From the NCBI GenBank assembly GCA_020629955.1, contig JAHDCI010000022.1, forward strand, positions 1-42,593: a stretch of 42,593 bases of DNA, in the 5' to 3' direction. The position numbers and the translations under genes are program-made. Below, in pieces: positions 31,438-40,915 of this stretch (the first letter of the stretch is position 1; the number at the start of each line of letters is the position of its first letter). The notes under the pieces are model-generated. The model saw nothing but the letters and a program-made list of their open reading frames with translations, was not told where the DNA came from and did not search any database. Source of the DNA: Myxococcota bacterium (GTDB lineage Bacteria; Myxococcota_A; Polyangia; Polyangiales; Houyiibacteriaceae).

Positions 31438-34400
31438 CTACTCGCGGCGGCGACGGCGTCCGAAGAGGAAGAGCATTCCAAGAAGGCCGAGCACGCTCGC
31501 GCCACCCTCGGCAGCACTTCCAGCCGAGCAGAACGCACCGCCTGCGTATCCACCTTCGGTGTCGCCACCGTCACCACCGTTGTCCGGGTCGAGGTAGTCA
31601 GGCGTTCCATCCATATCGCTGTCCGCGGCATCGTCCGGATTTCCATCGCCATTCGCGTCCGGGTTCTCGTCCGCCGTGTCCACACCGTCACCGTCATCGT
31701 CGGGGTCGAGGTAGTCCGGCGTTCCGTCCGAATCCGTGTCGCGCGATGGCGGGGCCTCGAACTCGGTCAGGATGCCGTCACCATCATCATCCGGGTCGCG
31801 CCAATCGGCGAGGTCGTTATCGTCCGTATCCGGGAGCGCTGGGCTCTCGTCTTCGAACGCGTCGTCGATACCGTTGCCGTTCTCATCGCTACCCGCGGGG
31901 AGTACGTCCGCCGTTCCGTCCATGTCGCCGTCCCAAGCTTCGGTCGCATCGGGCACGCCGTCATCGTCCGAGTCCGCATCCTGGAAGTCCCAGGTGCCGT
32001 CATCGTCCGTATCGGGGAGCGGCCAAGCGCTTCCGCCATCATCGACGTCCACGATATCCGCAAGGCCATCACCGTCCGTATCCGAGTCGTCGTCCACGCG
32101 GCCGTCGCCATCCGAATCGGTACCGTCGGCCTCGAAGATATCCAAGAGGCCATCGGCATCGGAGTCGAGGTCAAGCATATCCGGGAGTCCGTCACCGTCG
32201 GTGTCGAGCGGATCGCCAGGCTCACCGTACGCGTCGAGCAGGCCGTCACCGTCGCTATCGGTCGCGTCGTCTGCGATGCCGTCACCGTTCGCATCGAGCT
32301 CTCCATTGCCGTTCTCCCAAAGGTCGGGGATTCCGTCGTTGTCGGCGTCGAGGTCGAGGTGATTGCCAAGTCCATCGCCATCGGTATCGGCGGAGCCTTC
32401 CTCAATGGTCGGGATACCGTCGTTATCGTCGTCGATGTCGTCAAAGTCCGGGCTTCCGTCGTTGTCGCTATCTTCACAGCTCGCGACATCGGGAAGCGTG
32501 GAGCATTCCACGGAGTCCGGGATTCCGTCGCCGTCGGTGTCCTCGGGCGCGAAGTCCGGGTCCAGGTAATCGAGAATACCGTTGGCATCAACGTCGCCGT
32601 CACCACCGCCATCGCGGGTGTCTTCGACGCCATCGTTCGTACCGTCGTTGTCGGCGTCTTCGTCGTACCAGTTCGGGTTTCCATCACCATCAACGTCGCT
32701 GCCATCCGGGGCTTCACCGATGCCGTCCTCGTCGTAGTCCATCGCGTCCTGGATCTCGGTCGCGGTGTCGATTCCGTCGTCATCGTCATCCGCATCTTGA
32801 TAGTTGGGCGCGCCATCTTCATCGAAGTCCGGAAGCGCGGCGATAACGCCTACAACACCGCAGGCCGCGCCGACACAATCCGGATCGTACGCATCGTCGA
32901 TTCCGTCACCGTCGGTGTCGCTACCGGACGGCTCCGTATCCGGAGTTCCGTCATGGTTCGCATCGTGCCCCTCGGTCGCATCCGGGATGCCGTCGTTGTC
33001 GGCGTCAAGGTCGAGGAAATCCGGGCCGGCTTCGCCATCCGAGTTCGGAAGGGGAAGCGGCGCGGCCTGAACATTGTCGGAAAGGCCGTTACCGTCCGCA
33101 TCCGCGAATCCATCGACAATACCGTCGCCGTCCGCATCGACCGGAGCCGCGCCGACCTCACCACCTTCGTTCGCATCGGTGATTCCGTCGCCATCCGCGT
33201 CGAGATCGAGATGATTCGGAATACCATCTCCATCTGCATCGACTTCTTCGGCGGCGGCGTCGCAAACACCATCGCTATCTTCATCGTCGCAGGTCACCGA
33301 ATCGGGATCCTGATAGTCGAGCACACCGTCGTCGTCGCTATCTCCGTCGAGACCATCCGCGAGTTCTTCGGCGTCTGGGATCCCATCGTTATCGTCGTCG
33401 AGGTCCTCATCGTCCGGAGTGCCGTCCATATCGCTATCGGGCTGCTCGCAGGTGTTGGAGCTGAGGTCGCAGGTCTCGGTGCCCATGCAGTCGGAGTCCA
33501 TCAGACACTCCACGCACTCACGCGCCGTGGTATCGCAGATGGGCGTATCGCTGCCATCGCAATCGCTCATCATATCGCAACCGGGGACACATGTATTTCC
33601 GGCTCCGCACACGGTGCCAGCCTCGGTGCAGTCGCCATCGACAACGCACTCAACGCACTCGGGCGCGGCGCCCGAATCGTTGCAGATGATGGTGTCGCCA
33701 TCACAGCCATTGTCCATTGTCGCCGCTGCGGCAGCGCTATCCTCACATGGAACGCATGTATTCGTATCGCCCGAGGTGTCGCAGACTGGGCCTGCGGCGC
33801 CTGCGAGTTCGCAGCCCACATCGGTCATGCCCGTCGTGTCATCAAGACAAGGCTGGCAAGCCGTCCCGGGCAGTCCCGAGCCAGCAGCGCCGGCGCAGAT
33901 CGGAGCGGAAGCAGGGCAGCCCTGGTCCATGCCCGAACCGGTCATCGTATCGAGACAGACTTCGCAGGTATTGTCCGCGGAGCATACGCCACCTTCTCCG
34001 CAGTCCGCGTCCGCGACGCATTCAACGCAGGTCGGAGCCGCGGCGTCGCTATCGTCGCAGGCCGGCATCATGGCGCTGCAGCCACTGTCGGTGGAACCTG
34101 CGGGCGAGTCATCGATGCAGCCGAGGCACATCGCCATGCCATCGCAGACGCCGCCCGTGCAGGAGGTACCTGCAGCAGTGTTCGCGCTCGCACAAGCATT
34201 CGCGGCGGTGCAGCGGTCGGTCGTACATTCGTTGCCGTCATCGCACTGCGCAGCGCTCACGCACTCGACGCACATCGGCGAGCTCGCTGCACCGTCACAG
34301 ACGCCACCGGCGCACGCGGTTCCAGCGGTCAACGACTCATTTTCGCAGGCGTTCGCCACGCACGAATCGGTCGTACACTCGTTGCCATCATCGCAATCCG

Positions 34401-36015
34401 AGGCGCCTTCACACTCAACGCAAGTCGGCGCGCCGCCCACGACGACACACGCCGGGGTATCCGCATCACAGCCGCGGTCGACGCCGCTGGCCGAAGTATC
34501 GACACAGGCTTCAAGGGTGCAGGTCGCGGAACACCCGTCGAGCGCATCCGTGCCTCCATCGTCGCACTCTTCATCGATGGACTGAATGCCATCGCCACAG
34601 ACATCGGTGGCGGCTTCGCACTGCGGCATCCGCGCAAACGCGTGAGCTTGAGCGTGATCTCCAAGGATCTGCCAGACGTACACAAAGCCGTCTGTCGGTC
34701 CAGTGAACGCAAGCATCGAAGTATTCGCGCCAGACGGGTTCTGATCGGCGCGCGTCGCCAGCACATCACCATCCGAGTTTACGACGTGGACAACCGAGTT
34801 CTCCCGCGCGCCGCCATCGTTGAGTGTAAGGGAAACCGCTTCTCCTGGAGCAACATCGATGCGATGCACGACTGCGGAATACTCCGGAACGGTGCCAACA
34901 AACGCGGTCGAGCTCCCCACAACGCCAGCGCCCGTTTGCGTGCGGTCGGGCGCCGAATCGACGATGCGATAACGACCATCGCTATCGAGAAGGACCGAGG
35001 GATGGAAATCCGTAATCCGAATACCAGCGGTCGTATCGCGACCCGCGATATTCGTGGGCGCGAAAGGACCATCCCAGCTTGCAACAAAGCCAGAGCAGCT
35101 GTCCGCCGGAACCATCGGGGGCTCGTAGAAATCCATGGTGCATCGCGAGGGGCCGCGCTGTGCGCAAGCAATCGGCGTCGTCGCCTGGACCGAACACTGA
35201 AGGCTACACGCCCAGCGATCTTCGATGACGCACGCCGAGGAGCAGCCGTCGCCGCTCGCAGCGTCGCCGTCGTCACACTCTTCGTCGCCTTCGATGATGC
35301 CATCGCCGCACTCCGGCGTAAGAGGAACCATCGCAGTGTACATGGTCGGCGACCCCGTGCGGCCCCCATCCGTGCCGCCAACGTTCACGTCATCACCGGT
35401 CGTGACGCGCACTTCGATCTCCAAACCATCGACCCAGTCATCGCCATGGTCGATCAGAACGCGGAACTCGTCCGTGAACGGAGTCGCATTCATATTCGTG
35501 CGGTATTCGACGCCCGTGAGGCCGCCGGGAAGCGAAACGATTCGGGCATATTCGGAACCGGAAGGTTCGGTCGCGCGCGCGCTCGCGGTGTAATCGACAC
35601 CCGGCGCGAGCCCCCAAGTTGTGTCGGTCGCGATAAGAGGCGCTTCCGCCAACACCACGCCGAGAACCGTCACCGATGCGGGAAAGACAACCACGCCCTC
35701 TGTTTCGGGGTTCCGTGAGTTGTCCGTCTCCGGCCCTGAGCGGAAGAAGATCGACTGACTGAAGCGTCCATCGCGGGTCGGGTCCGCCGGCGTGAGGGTG
35801 ACTCCCGAGCCCGTCATATCGGGGGGAGTCGTAGAGAACGATTGCTCGCGTAGAACGCTTAGTTCGCCGCGGGTCGTCGGGCCGCCCGAAGACGAAGCCA
35901 CTCCCGCTGGGGCGGTGTAGAGCTCAGTGTCTTGATAGGGCTGCGCGAATGCTGTCGTCGTTGACCCCGCAAGGGCGAGAACGACGGCTGAGAGAAGAGA
36001 AGTTTTCAGTCGCAT
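31438..36015 (-). CDS. Giant secreted Cys-rich/TSP3-repeat surface protein with MYXO-CTERM-like tail
   Basis: 1525 residues. Signal peptide [20 protein letters not shown]...AFA. Residues 26-230 are beta-rich with no known fold. Two Myxococcus Cys-rich repeats follow ([15 protein letters not shown] at about 236, [16 protein letters not shown] at about 475), and then many CVEC/CxxC modules such as [13 protein letters not shown] (about 500-845). From about 850 to 1480 the protein is a run of thrombospondin type 3-like calcium repeats ([19 protein letters not shown] type). It ends [31 protein letters not shown]: a Cys, a membrane helix and an Arg cluster, the MYXO-CTERM pattern sorted by myxosortase to the outer surface. 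It probably forms a calcium-stiffened surface or adhesion fibre. Alternating GAC/GAT/GGC codons keep antisense frames open. Confidence 0.88.
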   Translation of the reverse strand: MRLKTSLLSAVVLALAGSTTTAFAQPYQDTELYTAPAGVASSSGGPTTRGELSVLREQSFSTTPPDMTGSGVTLTPADPTRDGRFSQSIFFRSGPETDNSRNPETEGVVVFPASVTVLGVVLAEAPLIATDTTWGLAPGVDYTASARATEPSGSEYARIVSLPGGLTGVEYRTNMNATPFTDEFRVLIDHGDDWVDGLEIEVRVTTGDDVNVGGTDGGRTGSPTMYTAMVPLTPECGDGIIEGDEECDDGDAASGDGCSSACVIEDRWACSLQCSVQATTPIACAQRGPSRCTMDFYEPPMVPADSCSGFVASWDGPFAPTNIAGRDTTAGIRITDFHPSVLLDSDGRYRIVDSAPDRTQTGAGVVGSSTAFVGTVPEYSAVVHRIDVAPGEAVSLTLNDGGARENSVVHVVNSDGDVLATRADQNPSGANTSMLAFTGPTDGFVYVWQILGDHAQAHAFARMPQCEAATDVCGDGIQSIDEECDDGGTDALDGCSATCTLEACVDTSASGVDRGCDADTPACVVVGGAPTCVECEGASDCDDGNECTTDSCVANACENESLTAGTACAGGVCDGAASSPMCVECVSAAQCDDGNECTTDRCTAANACASANTAAGTSCTGGVCDGMAMCLGCIDDSPAGSTDSGCSAMMPACDDSDAAAPTCVECVADADCGEGGVCSADNTCEVCLDTMTGSGMDQGCPASAPICAGAAGSGLPGTACQPCLDDTTGMTDVGCELAGAAGPVCDTSGDTNTCVPCEDSAAAAATMDNGCDGDTIICNDSGAAPECVECVVDGDCTEAGTVCGAGNTCVPGCDMMSDCDGSDTPICDTTARECVECLMDSDCMGTETCDLSSNTCEQPDSDMDGTPDDEDLDDDNDGIPDAEELADGLDGDSDDDGVLDYQDPDSVTCDDEDSDGVCDAAAEEVDADGDGIPNHLDLDADGDGITDANEGGEVGAAPVDADGDGIVDGFADADGNGLSDNVQAAPLPLPNSDGEAGPDFLDLDADNDGIPDATEGHDANHDGTPDTEPSGSDTDGDGIDDAYDPDCVGAACGVVGVIAALPDFDEDGAPNYQDADDDDDGIDTATEIQDAMDYDEDGIGEAPDGSDVDGDGNPNWYDEDADNDGTNDGVEDTRDGGGDGDVDANGILDYLDPDFAPEDTDGDGIPDSVECSTLPDVASCEDSDNDGSPDFDDIDDDNDGIPTIEEGSADTDGDGLGNHLDLDADNDGIPDLWENGNGELDANGDGIADDATDSDGDGLLDAYGEPGDPLDTDGDGLPDMLDLDSDADGLLDIFEADGTDSDGDGRVDDDSDTDGDGLADIVDVDDGGSAWPLPDTDDDGTWDFQDADSDDDGVPDATEAWDGDMDGTADVLPAGSDENGNGIDDAFEDESPALPDTDDNDLADWRDPDDDGDGILTEFEAPPSRDTDSDGTPDYLDPDDDGDGVDTADENPDANGDGNPDDAADSDMDGTPDYLDPDNGGDGGDTEGGYAGGAFCSAGSAAEGGASVLGLLGMLFLFGRRRRRE

Positions 36016-36256
36016 CCGAGCAACGTATCAAAAGAGTGACCCCTCTAGACAAGAATATTCCATCCACAGGAGTCGGAATTGACTAACCCAAACGGGCAAA
36101 ATTTATAAATATCAAAATTATCCAACTACAGTAAGAATACGGCGCTTTTTGTCCTACTTTGTAGGGATCGTAGTACACCTCGATAGTCCCGCTCGAGATG
36201 CCGCGCTGGTGCCACGCACTCTTAAAGTGAGGAAAGCCCCCAAAAGGGATGGTGTT
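36016..36256. other. 241-bp leader of giant gene with AT-rich patch and orphan promoter-like signal
   Basis: 36040-36140 is markedly AT-rich for this genome. On the plus strand TTGACT, 17 bp, then TTTATA/TATAAA (about 36078-36111) resembles a sigma-70 promoter, but it points away from the giant gene and into a stretch with no convincing plus-strand gene. A short hairpin CCTACTTTGTAGG follows at about 36152. The minus-strand promoter for the giant gene must also lie here. Nothing else was recognised. Confidence 0.35.
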
Positions 36257-36610
36257 TTAGCGGGGACGCCACACCATCAGCGCGAGGATTCCGAGGAGGG
36301 ACACCAGCGTCAGCCAGAACGCGCCACGTGTCGATTCTCGCTCCTTTGTCGAGGCGAAAAGGACGCCTTGGAGTGAGAGCAGAGAGAGAACGAGCGAACC
36401 GACAACCCAAGTGCTGAGAAAGCGGTACTCCATCCAAGCGGCGAGCCAAAACCCGCAAATCCAGGTTCCTCCGAACGAGAGGCCTCCGATCGCAAGACCC
36501 AGCCTTCGCCGCGTGGCCAAAGGAATCTCTGCCGGGAACGTGGCAGCCAGCGCAGCGAAGACATAAGCGCAGGCAAAAAAGAGCTTCAAGAAGCGAAGAA
36601 GAGTCAGCAT
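36257..36610 (-). CDS. Small integral membrane protein (about 4 helices), function unknown
   Basis: 117 residues. Hydrophobic segments FLKLFFACAYVFAALAATF, LGLAIGGLSFGGTWICGFWLAAW, TWVVGSLVLSLLSLQGVLFA and FWLTLVSLLGILALMVW indicate four membrane helices with a basic loop (ATRRR). No family assigned. Short, all-helical and preceded by no strong ribosome binding site, so confidence is moderate. It lies downstream of element E and the 194-residue protein gene on the same strand, and may once have been part of that operon. Confidence 0.6.
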   Translation of the reverse strand: MLTLLRFLKLFFACAYVFAALAATFPAEIPLATRRRLGLAIGGLSFGGTWICGFWLAAWMEYRFLSTWVVGSLVLSLLSLQGVLFASTKERESTRGAFWLTLVSLLGILALMVWRPR

Positions 36611-36644
36611 ATCAGCGGCAAGATGTCTCGGAGGGAGGGATCGC

Positions 36645-36808
36645 TAGCAGCCCGTTGATTTACTCTCATTTTGATTCTTGGGACGTTTGGGAGCGCAGAT
36701 GCGTCTGAACCGAAGCCAAGGATTGTGGATACGCGGCTAGGACTCGATGGCGTTTGAGCGCGTGAAAATGTCGCGAGCCGGGATTCAGAGCAAATCAACG
36801 GGCTGTTA
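36645..36808. repeat. Second MITE-like element E with 21-bp inverted ends
   Basis: The left end TAGCAGCCCGTTGATTTACTCT and the reversed right end TTAACAGCCCGTTGATTTGCTCT are a near-perfect inverted repeat (ACAGCCCGTTGATTT core; one difference at the first base and one at the 16th). Both are flanked by TA. No transposase is encoded in the roughly 130-bp interior. It is unrelated in sequence to copies A-D but has the same TA-bounded design. The right tip supplies the TAA stop of the gene at 36806. It fills nearly all of 36611-36805. Confidence 0.82.
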
Positions 36809-37390
36809 AGGAAGAATACTGAGGGCCGCGAGCGTGAACCCGATACCGGCCACGGTTGCTGCCAATGGGCCACCCTTCACTTCGCCGCGCGAGGTCATCA
36901 TCACGCCGCCGCCAATCCAGCCAATCATGCCAAGCAGCGCCACCAGCATCCAGAGCCCGAAGGATTTGGGTCGCGTTGGCCCACTCTCCCACTCGGAATC
37001 CACGTCCTCGAGGACCTGCTGCGCGCTCGCAACGGTATCGGGATAGGGTCGATGAAAGGATTCCACGGCGCGCACCGCTCCGATCAAACTGATCGCGCTG
37101 TGACGGCGAATCTCTTCAGGATGATCACTCGAGCGGGCGATCCGCAAAAGCTCGTCTGCCGCCTCCGCGCTGTATGGATTGCCGGGCGCGTACCAACGAA
37201 GAGATCGACGATACGCTTCGACCGCGGCACGAATATCCCCGCGTTCTTCCGCCGTATGAGCATGCCGTAGTTCTGCTTTCGCCGAGAAGAACGCGCGGCC
37301 CGCGGCGAGACCGAAAACCAATCCGATGAGCGTGAGAACGCCGACGAAGAGTCGGAGAAGGGATCGCGAAGATGCAACCTCGGCGCTCAT
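36806..37390 (-). CDS. Membrane-anchored TPR-like protein, function unknown
   Basis: 194 residues from the ATG at 37390. N-terminal membrane helix (SLLRLFVGVLTLIGLVFGLAAGRAFF), then a helical extracytoplasmic or cytosolic domain with TPR character (AELRHAHTAEERGDIRAAVEAYRRSLRWYAPGNPYSAEAADELLRIA), and a C-terminal pair of hydrophobic segments (FGLWMLVALLGMIGWIGGGVMM, PLAATVAGIGFTLAALSILP). No family recognised. Its ATG overlaps the stop of the ABC-2 permease gene by one base (TGATG), so translation is coupled and the two probably form one machine. The TAA stop is formed by the tip of element E. Confidence 0.72.
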   Translation of the reverse strand: MSAEVASSRSLLRLFVGVLTLIGLVFGLAAGRAFFSAKAELRHAHTAEERGDIRAAVEAYRRSLRWYAPGNPYSAEAADELLRIARSSDHPEEIRRHSAISLIGAVRAVESFHRPYPDTVASAQQVLEDVDSEWESGPTRPKSFGLWMLVALLGMIGWIGGGVMMTSRGEVKGGPLAATVAGIGFTLAALSILP

Positions 37391-38304
37391 CAAACGAAAT
37401 CACGTCGTTGAAAAAGGAGCGTCGCGAGGCAGAGCGCAATCGCCGCATAGATGACCCCGTGGCCAGCCGCGCTGCCCACGTACGACCAGAGAGACTCTCC
37501 CTCTAAAACCGCTCGTCCAGGAACAAAAAGGTTGTAGTTCGGAACCACGTGCCCCACCCCGCGCAGCAACTCCTTCATTTCCTCGCTCAAGAGTTGGGAG
37601 CGAATCGTGAGGAGGGTGTCGGCGCTGCGCCCCATCAGCCAAACGCCGAAGCTAAGCGCTCCGGAGAGGAACGGAGTCGAAAATGCACCGAAGACCAAGG
37701 TTACCGCGCTGAGCACCATCACCTCTGCAGAGGTGAGAACGAGTGAACCGAGAACGGGTTCAACCGCAGCTCCGCGGGATAGGACCCAACTGCCAAGAAC
37801 CAAAAATCCAAGGCCGAAGGGAAGCACGACTAGGCTTCGGTCACGAGATTTCCAGGCACCAAGCCCAAATAGCGCGATCCAGACAAGCCCCACCCCTAGG
37901 GTTAGGCCGAGCCCTTCCCCCGCTTGCGCAGCCATCACGAGGAGCTGAATGCCGCCCATGATGCTGATAAAGACAGCAACCGTAACGACGATGCCCAGGT
38001 ACTTCCCGACTAGAAATTCCCATCGATGAATCGGTCTCGGCAGCACCAGATAGAGCGTTTTTCGCTCGATATCCTTGTAGAGCAGGGAGGCCCCGAGAAA
38101 GATCGAAACGAGGACAGAAAAGAACGAAATCGACGCAAGGCCGATATCTTGGACCACGCGCCGCTGTTGATTGAGCGAGAGCTCTGCGAGCGCGAGGGTA
38201 AAGACAAGGACGGCTGCCGCGAGGAAGACAACCCCGTAAAGGACTCGGTCGCGAACGGCTTCGCGATAGGTATTCAGCGCGACTCCGAAGATCCGGCCAA
38301 ACAT
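37390..38304 (-). CDS. ABC-2-type transporter permease
   Basis: 304 residues from the ATG at 38304 (38307 is an alternative); the much longer frame to 38493 overlaps the upstream gene and is Arg-rich filler. The pattern is that of ABC-2 permeases of the NosY/YhaP kind: MFGRIFGVALNTYREAVRDRVLYGVVFLAA at the N-terminus, SISFFSVLVSIFLGASLLYKDIERKTLYLVLPRPIHRWEFLVGKYLG (the conserved coupling-helix and gate region), then several membrane helices. Such permeases export polysaccharide, lipid or drug substrates, or support gliding and protein secretion, with a separate ATPase. No ATPase gene lies in the window, so the partner must be elsewhere. Coupled by overlap to the genes on both sides. Confidence 0.87.
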   Translation of the reverse strand: MFGRIFGVALNTYREAVRDRVLYGVVFLAAAVLVFTLALAELSLNQQRRVVQDIGLASISFFSVLVSIFLGASLLYKDIERKTLYLVLPRPIHRWEFLVGKYLGIVVTVAVFISIMGGIQLLVMAAQAGEGLGLTLGVGLVWIALFGLGAWKSRDRSLVVLPFGLGFLVLGSWVLSRGAAVEPVLGSLVLTSAEVMVLSAVTLVFGAFSTPFLSGALSFGVWLMGRSADTLLTIRSQLLSEEMKELLRGVGHVVPNYNLFVPGRAVLEGESLWSYVGSAAGHGVIYAAIALCLATLLFQRRDFV

Positions 38305-38927
38305 CATCCGCCCCCGAAGAAAAGCGCTCGGCCGACGATGGGCACACTCAGCGCGTTTACGGTCACCAAAAGAAAGAGAAAGGCAGCGAGGATCGCAAGC
38401 AAGCTTCCGATCGAGAGACCGCTCGTTTTTGGCGCGAGAATTCTCGCGCTCGCGTGCTCGACCACGAGGGACATCGCTGAAAATCCGACGCAATAAAGGA
38501 TCGCTTGTACGGGGGTGCTCAGCGCTTGAATGCGACCGAAGACGACCAACCCATCCACGCCCCGAATGACCGGCAGCCAGAAAAGGAATGCGTGGGCGCT
38601 GATGGTCAGAAGCGCAATCGGCGTCACGAGGAGTTGCAGCCGTTCGTGTCCTTCTCGAAACACGCCGCGATCACGATTCTGAACGGAGACGAACGCCCAA
38701 ACCCAGGCCAGTGCCAACGTGGCGATGGCGACCGGCCGGAACCCCTCAGGACGCACGCGCGATGCGTACTCAACACCCGGTGCGGCGGTGAGTTGCCAAT
38801 GGAGCAAACCCGCAAACCCGACAGTCCACGCGGCTCCGAGGATCGCGATCGATCGGCTCGTCGCGAGGCTGAGCGGGCCTCGGCCATGCGACGCGTCCGC
38901 TTTGGTATCGCTTGAATCGGAACTCAT
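38304..38927 (-). CDS. Integral membrane protein, unknown family
   Basis: 207 residues from the ATG at 38927. Hydrophobic helices: SIAILGAAWTVGFAGLLHWQL, FRPVAIATLALAWVWAFVSV, LQLLVTPIALLTISAHAFLFWLPVI, ALSTPVQAILYCVGFSAMSLVV, and SIGSLLAILAAFLFLLVTVNALSV, i.e. about five. The N-terminal 25 residues are Ser/Asp-rich and soluble. No motif is recognised. Its stop TGA overlaps the permease ATG, so it is translated with it; it may be a second membrane subunit of the transporter. Confidence 0.7.
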   Translation of the reverse strand: MSSDSSDTKADASHGRGPLSLATSRSIAILGAAWTVGFAGLLHWQLTAAPGVEYASRVRPEGFRPVAIATLALAWVWAFVSVQNRDRGVFREGHERLQLLVTPIALLTISAHAFLFWLPVIRGVDGLVVFGRIQALSTPVQAILYCVGFSAMSLVVEHASARILAPKTSGLSIGSLLAILAAFLFLLVTVNALSVPIVGRALFFGGG

Positions 38928-38990
38928 CAAGACGGTCCTACTTCGATCGAAGGATCGCAGTCAAATCGCTTGCACTTCTCGCGAAGGAAG

Positions 38991-39542
38991 TCAGCTGCGG
39001 CGGCCGCTCGAATAGAGCCGGTAGACCGTAAATGCGGTCCCAACGAAGAGCAGACTGCTCATGACCAGCGCGCCCTGAGCCAGGGAGCTCTGCGAAAATG
39101 GGGTCAGTCCGAAGCCGCCCTCGAACTGACCGATCGACCCGACCATCGAAAGCCGCTCTTTCGCGACGAGGACCACACCAACCGCCGCCAGAATGGAAAG
39201 CGCGATCAATACTCCGCCCAATGCTTCGCGCTGACCTCGAACCATACTCGCGCCAACTGCAAAACCGATCGCTCCAACGCCGCCAACTCCGACAAACCCA
39301 ACCAAGGCCAAGGCGGAGGGGATCTGTTGAGAGTCGCCTGCGTATAGGAGGAACCAATCGCCATGGAAGAGATAGAAGTACGCGCCCACCGGTACGAGTA
39401 CGAGCGAAAGAAAGATCGCGTAGGCGGCAAACCCACGCGTTAGAAGCGGCGGCCTGGGGGTTACCCGAAGCTCGATCGACGCTGCGAGGGCCGCGGCCAA
39501 ACCCGTAGCGAACGCGATGCAGATAAGGGTAGGAAGGGGCAC
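38991..39542 (-). CDS. Integral membrane protein, unknown family
   Basis: 183 residues from a GTG at 39542. Hydrophobic segments: TLICIAFATGLAAALAASI, LLTRGFAAYAIFLSLVLVPVGAYFYLF, SALALVGFVGVGGVGAIGFAVGASMV, LGGVLIALSILAAVGVVLVA, and ALVMSSLLFVGTAFTVYRLY, i.e. five. A second frame over the same stretch (38938-39558) is Arg/Ser-rich and not hydrophobic; the frame chosen gives a coherent membrane protein. No ribosome binding site is obvious. It lies 63 bp upstream of the next membrane protein gene on the same strand. Confidence 0.62.
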   Translation of the reverse strand: MPLPTLICIAFATGLAAALAASIELRVTPRPPLLTRGFAAYAIFLSLVLVPVGAYFYLFHGDWFLLYAGDSQQIPSALALVGFVGVGGVGAIGFAVGASMVRGQREALGGVLIALSILAAVGVVLVAKERLSMVGSIGQFEGGFGLTPFSQSSLAQGALVMSSLLFVGTAFTVYRLYSSGRRS

Positions 39543-39613
39543 GGGTCGAGACTACCAAAGGATGGGGAACGCTCCAGAGGAAACCTTCAAGAACGTGGAA
39601 AAAAGTCCGCTTC

Positions 39614-40546
39614 TTACGCGAACGCCTCCGATGCTTCGGCGAGGGTCACGAAGGAATAGCCTTGCTTCTTCAGGGTCTCTACCGCAGCGACGAGGGCGGC
39701 CGCCTTCTGTTTTGCCGTTTTGCTCAAATCGGGTTGGTGGGAGGCCAACTCTTGGAGGCCATCCTCTTCGGCATCCGCGAGATCGATCCCGTGGAGTTCA
39801 AGATTGACCAGCGGACGACCGACCATCTGCCGGCTGAGCAAGCTCGCGCCACGTTCCCCCGAAAGCACCACGCTCGTGCCGATATACGGAAGACGCAACC
39901 CGCGCGTGACCCCGATCGGCAACTCGAGGAGTCCGCTCCCCTTCCTCCAATAGGGCATTCCAACGCGATAAGGGTCCGAGGGAGAGCGAAGCACCCGAGG
40001 GTCATCGATCACGCTCTCGCTGGCGCGGCCCTGACCATAGATTGCGCGGAGCTTGTAGCTCTGGATCGCAACCGCTTTGGCTGCGTAATAGGCAGGGCAT
40101 GGAAAGACGGACGTGTCGTAGCGATAGCCTTGATCCGCCAAGACATCCAAAACCACGTCGGTAATGGTGTAGCCCGGAGCCCGAAAACCGACAGGTCGGG
40201 CGCCCGAGGCCTCTTCGATGCGGTTGGCAGCTTCGCGAACCTCAAAGGCAACGGTCTCGCGTGGGCGTCGAGTCAGATCGTAGAGGTGATTCTGCGTGTG
40301 ATTGCCAAGCTCATGCCCAAGTTCACGCAAGTTGCGCAGGCGTGGCGCATTTTCCTCATCAACGTCCCGGCCGATCACAAAAAACGTGCATGGAACCTCC
40401 AGCTCTTTAAAAAGCGACACAAGCCGCGGCAGCGCGTGCCGATAGATCGCGCGCTGTGCTCGGCCGGAAGGATTCGGCAATCCGTGGATGGAGGTGTAGC
40501 AGTCGATTTCGTCGAGATCGACGGAGAGCGCCGCAAGTCGGACCAT
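39614..40546 (-). CDS. Polysaccharide deacetylase (NodB/CE4 family)
   Basis: 310 residues. CE4 motifs: LSVDLDEID with Asp10 (catalytic base) and Asp12, GHELGNHTQNH with His83 and His87 (the H-T/S-x-x-H metal site), and GFRAPGY with Arg122. It removes N-acetyl groups from a polysaccharide such as chitin-like chains, peptidoglycan or a capsule-type glycan. No signal peptide or membrane segment is seen, so it may act in the cytosol, or use an unrecognised export route; some proteins of this subgroup deacetylate lipid-linked intermediates. It is the first gene of a minus-strand run that includes the ABC-2 permease, which suggests a shared exopolysaccharide function, by context only. ATG start at 40546. 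Confidence 0.92.
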   Translation of the reverse strand: MVRLAALSVDLDEIDCYTSIHGLPNPSGRAQRAIYRHALPRLVSLFKELEVPCTFFVIGRDVDEENAPRLRNLRELGHELGNHTQNHLYDLTRRPRETVAFEVREAANRIEEASGARPVGFRAPGYTITDVVLDVLADQGYRYDTSVFPCPAYYAAKAVAIQSYKLRAIYGQGRASESVIDDPRVLRSPSDPYRVGMPYWRKGSGLLELPIGVTRGLRLPYIGTSVVLSGERGASLLSRQMVGRPLVNLELHGIDLADAEEDGLQELASHQPDLSKTAKQKAAALVAAVETLKKQGYSFVTLAEASEAFA

Positions 40547-40915
40547 ACAAAGTCATCGCATGTTCCGAGCACCAATCAAGCGCATGCACCGCAGGAACCT
40601 GACTCACGAAGAAATTCCTGAAAAAGGCAAAACTCTCACAGCTACCCAAAACGGTTAAATTCATCGAGCGCTCCAAAGAAATGCTTCCTTGGATTCATCG
40701 ACCGAAGCGAGAAGTGAACCTGAATCACATTCTTTGATTCGTCTTGTACGTATTTCCTGCTATTTTTGGTTAGATGGGTTTGGAAGACCGAACGCCTCGA
40801 AATGGGCGGATAGAGTCAAACAGGGGTGGGGCGGAAGGCCCTCCCGATGCCCCTCTTCCGAACGACCTTCACCCGTAGAGCTCTCCGTAACCGCAACGAC
40901 GACTCAAAGAAACCT
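40547..40915. other. 369-bp divergent intergenic region
   Basis: Between the deacetylase and the MopE-like lipoprotein gene. An AT-rich stretch (about 40715-40785) contains TTGTACGTATTTCC and TATTTTTGG, but the -35/-10 spacing is poor. Short frames here do not look like genes. No terminator, operator or riboswitch was recognised. Confidence 0.35.

Noticed and set aside
31153-35718. 1521-codon plus-strand open frame opposite the giant surface protein
   Set aside because: It mirrors Asp/Gly-rich repeat codons (GAC, GGC, GAT) of the minus-strand gene, gives a Val/Ile/Arg-rich product with no domain, and the minus-strand frame has signal peptide, Cys modules and a sorting tail.
36205-36260. CCACGCACT near 36212 and GCGGGGAC near 36260 resembling element ends
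   Set aside because: Only 8-9 bases match, with no arms or CTAG, so a further copy cannot be supported.
38938-39558. 206-codon alternative frame over the 183-residue membrane protein
   Set aside because: Arg/Ser-rich without hydrophobic pattern, whereas the other frame gives five coherent membrane helices.
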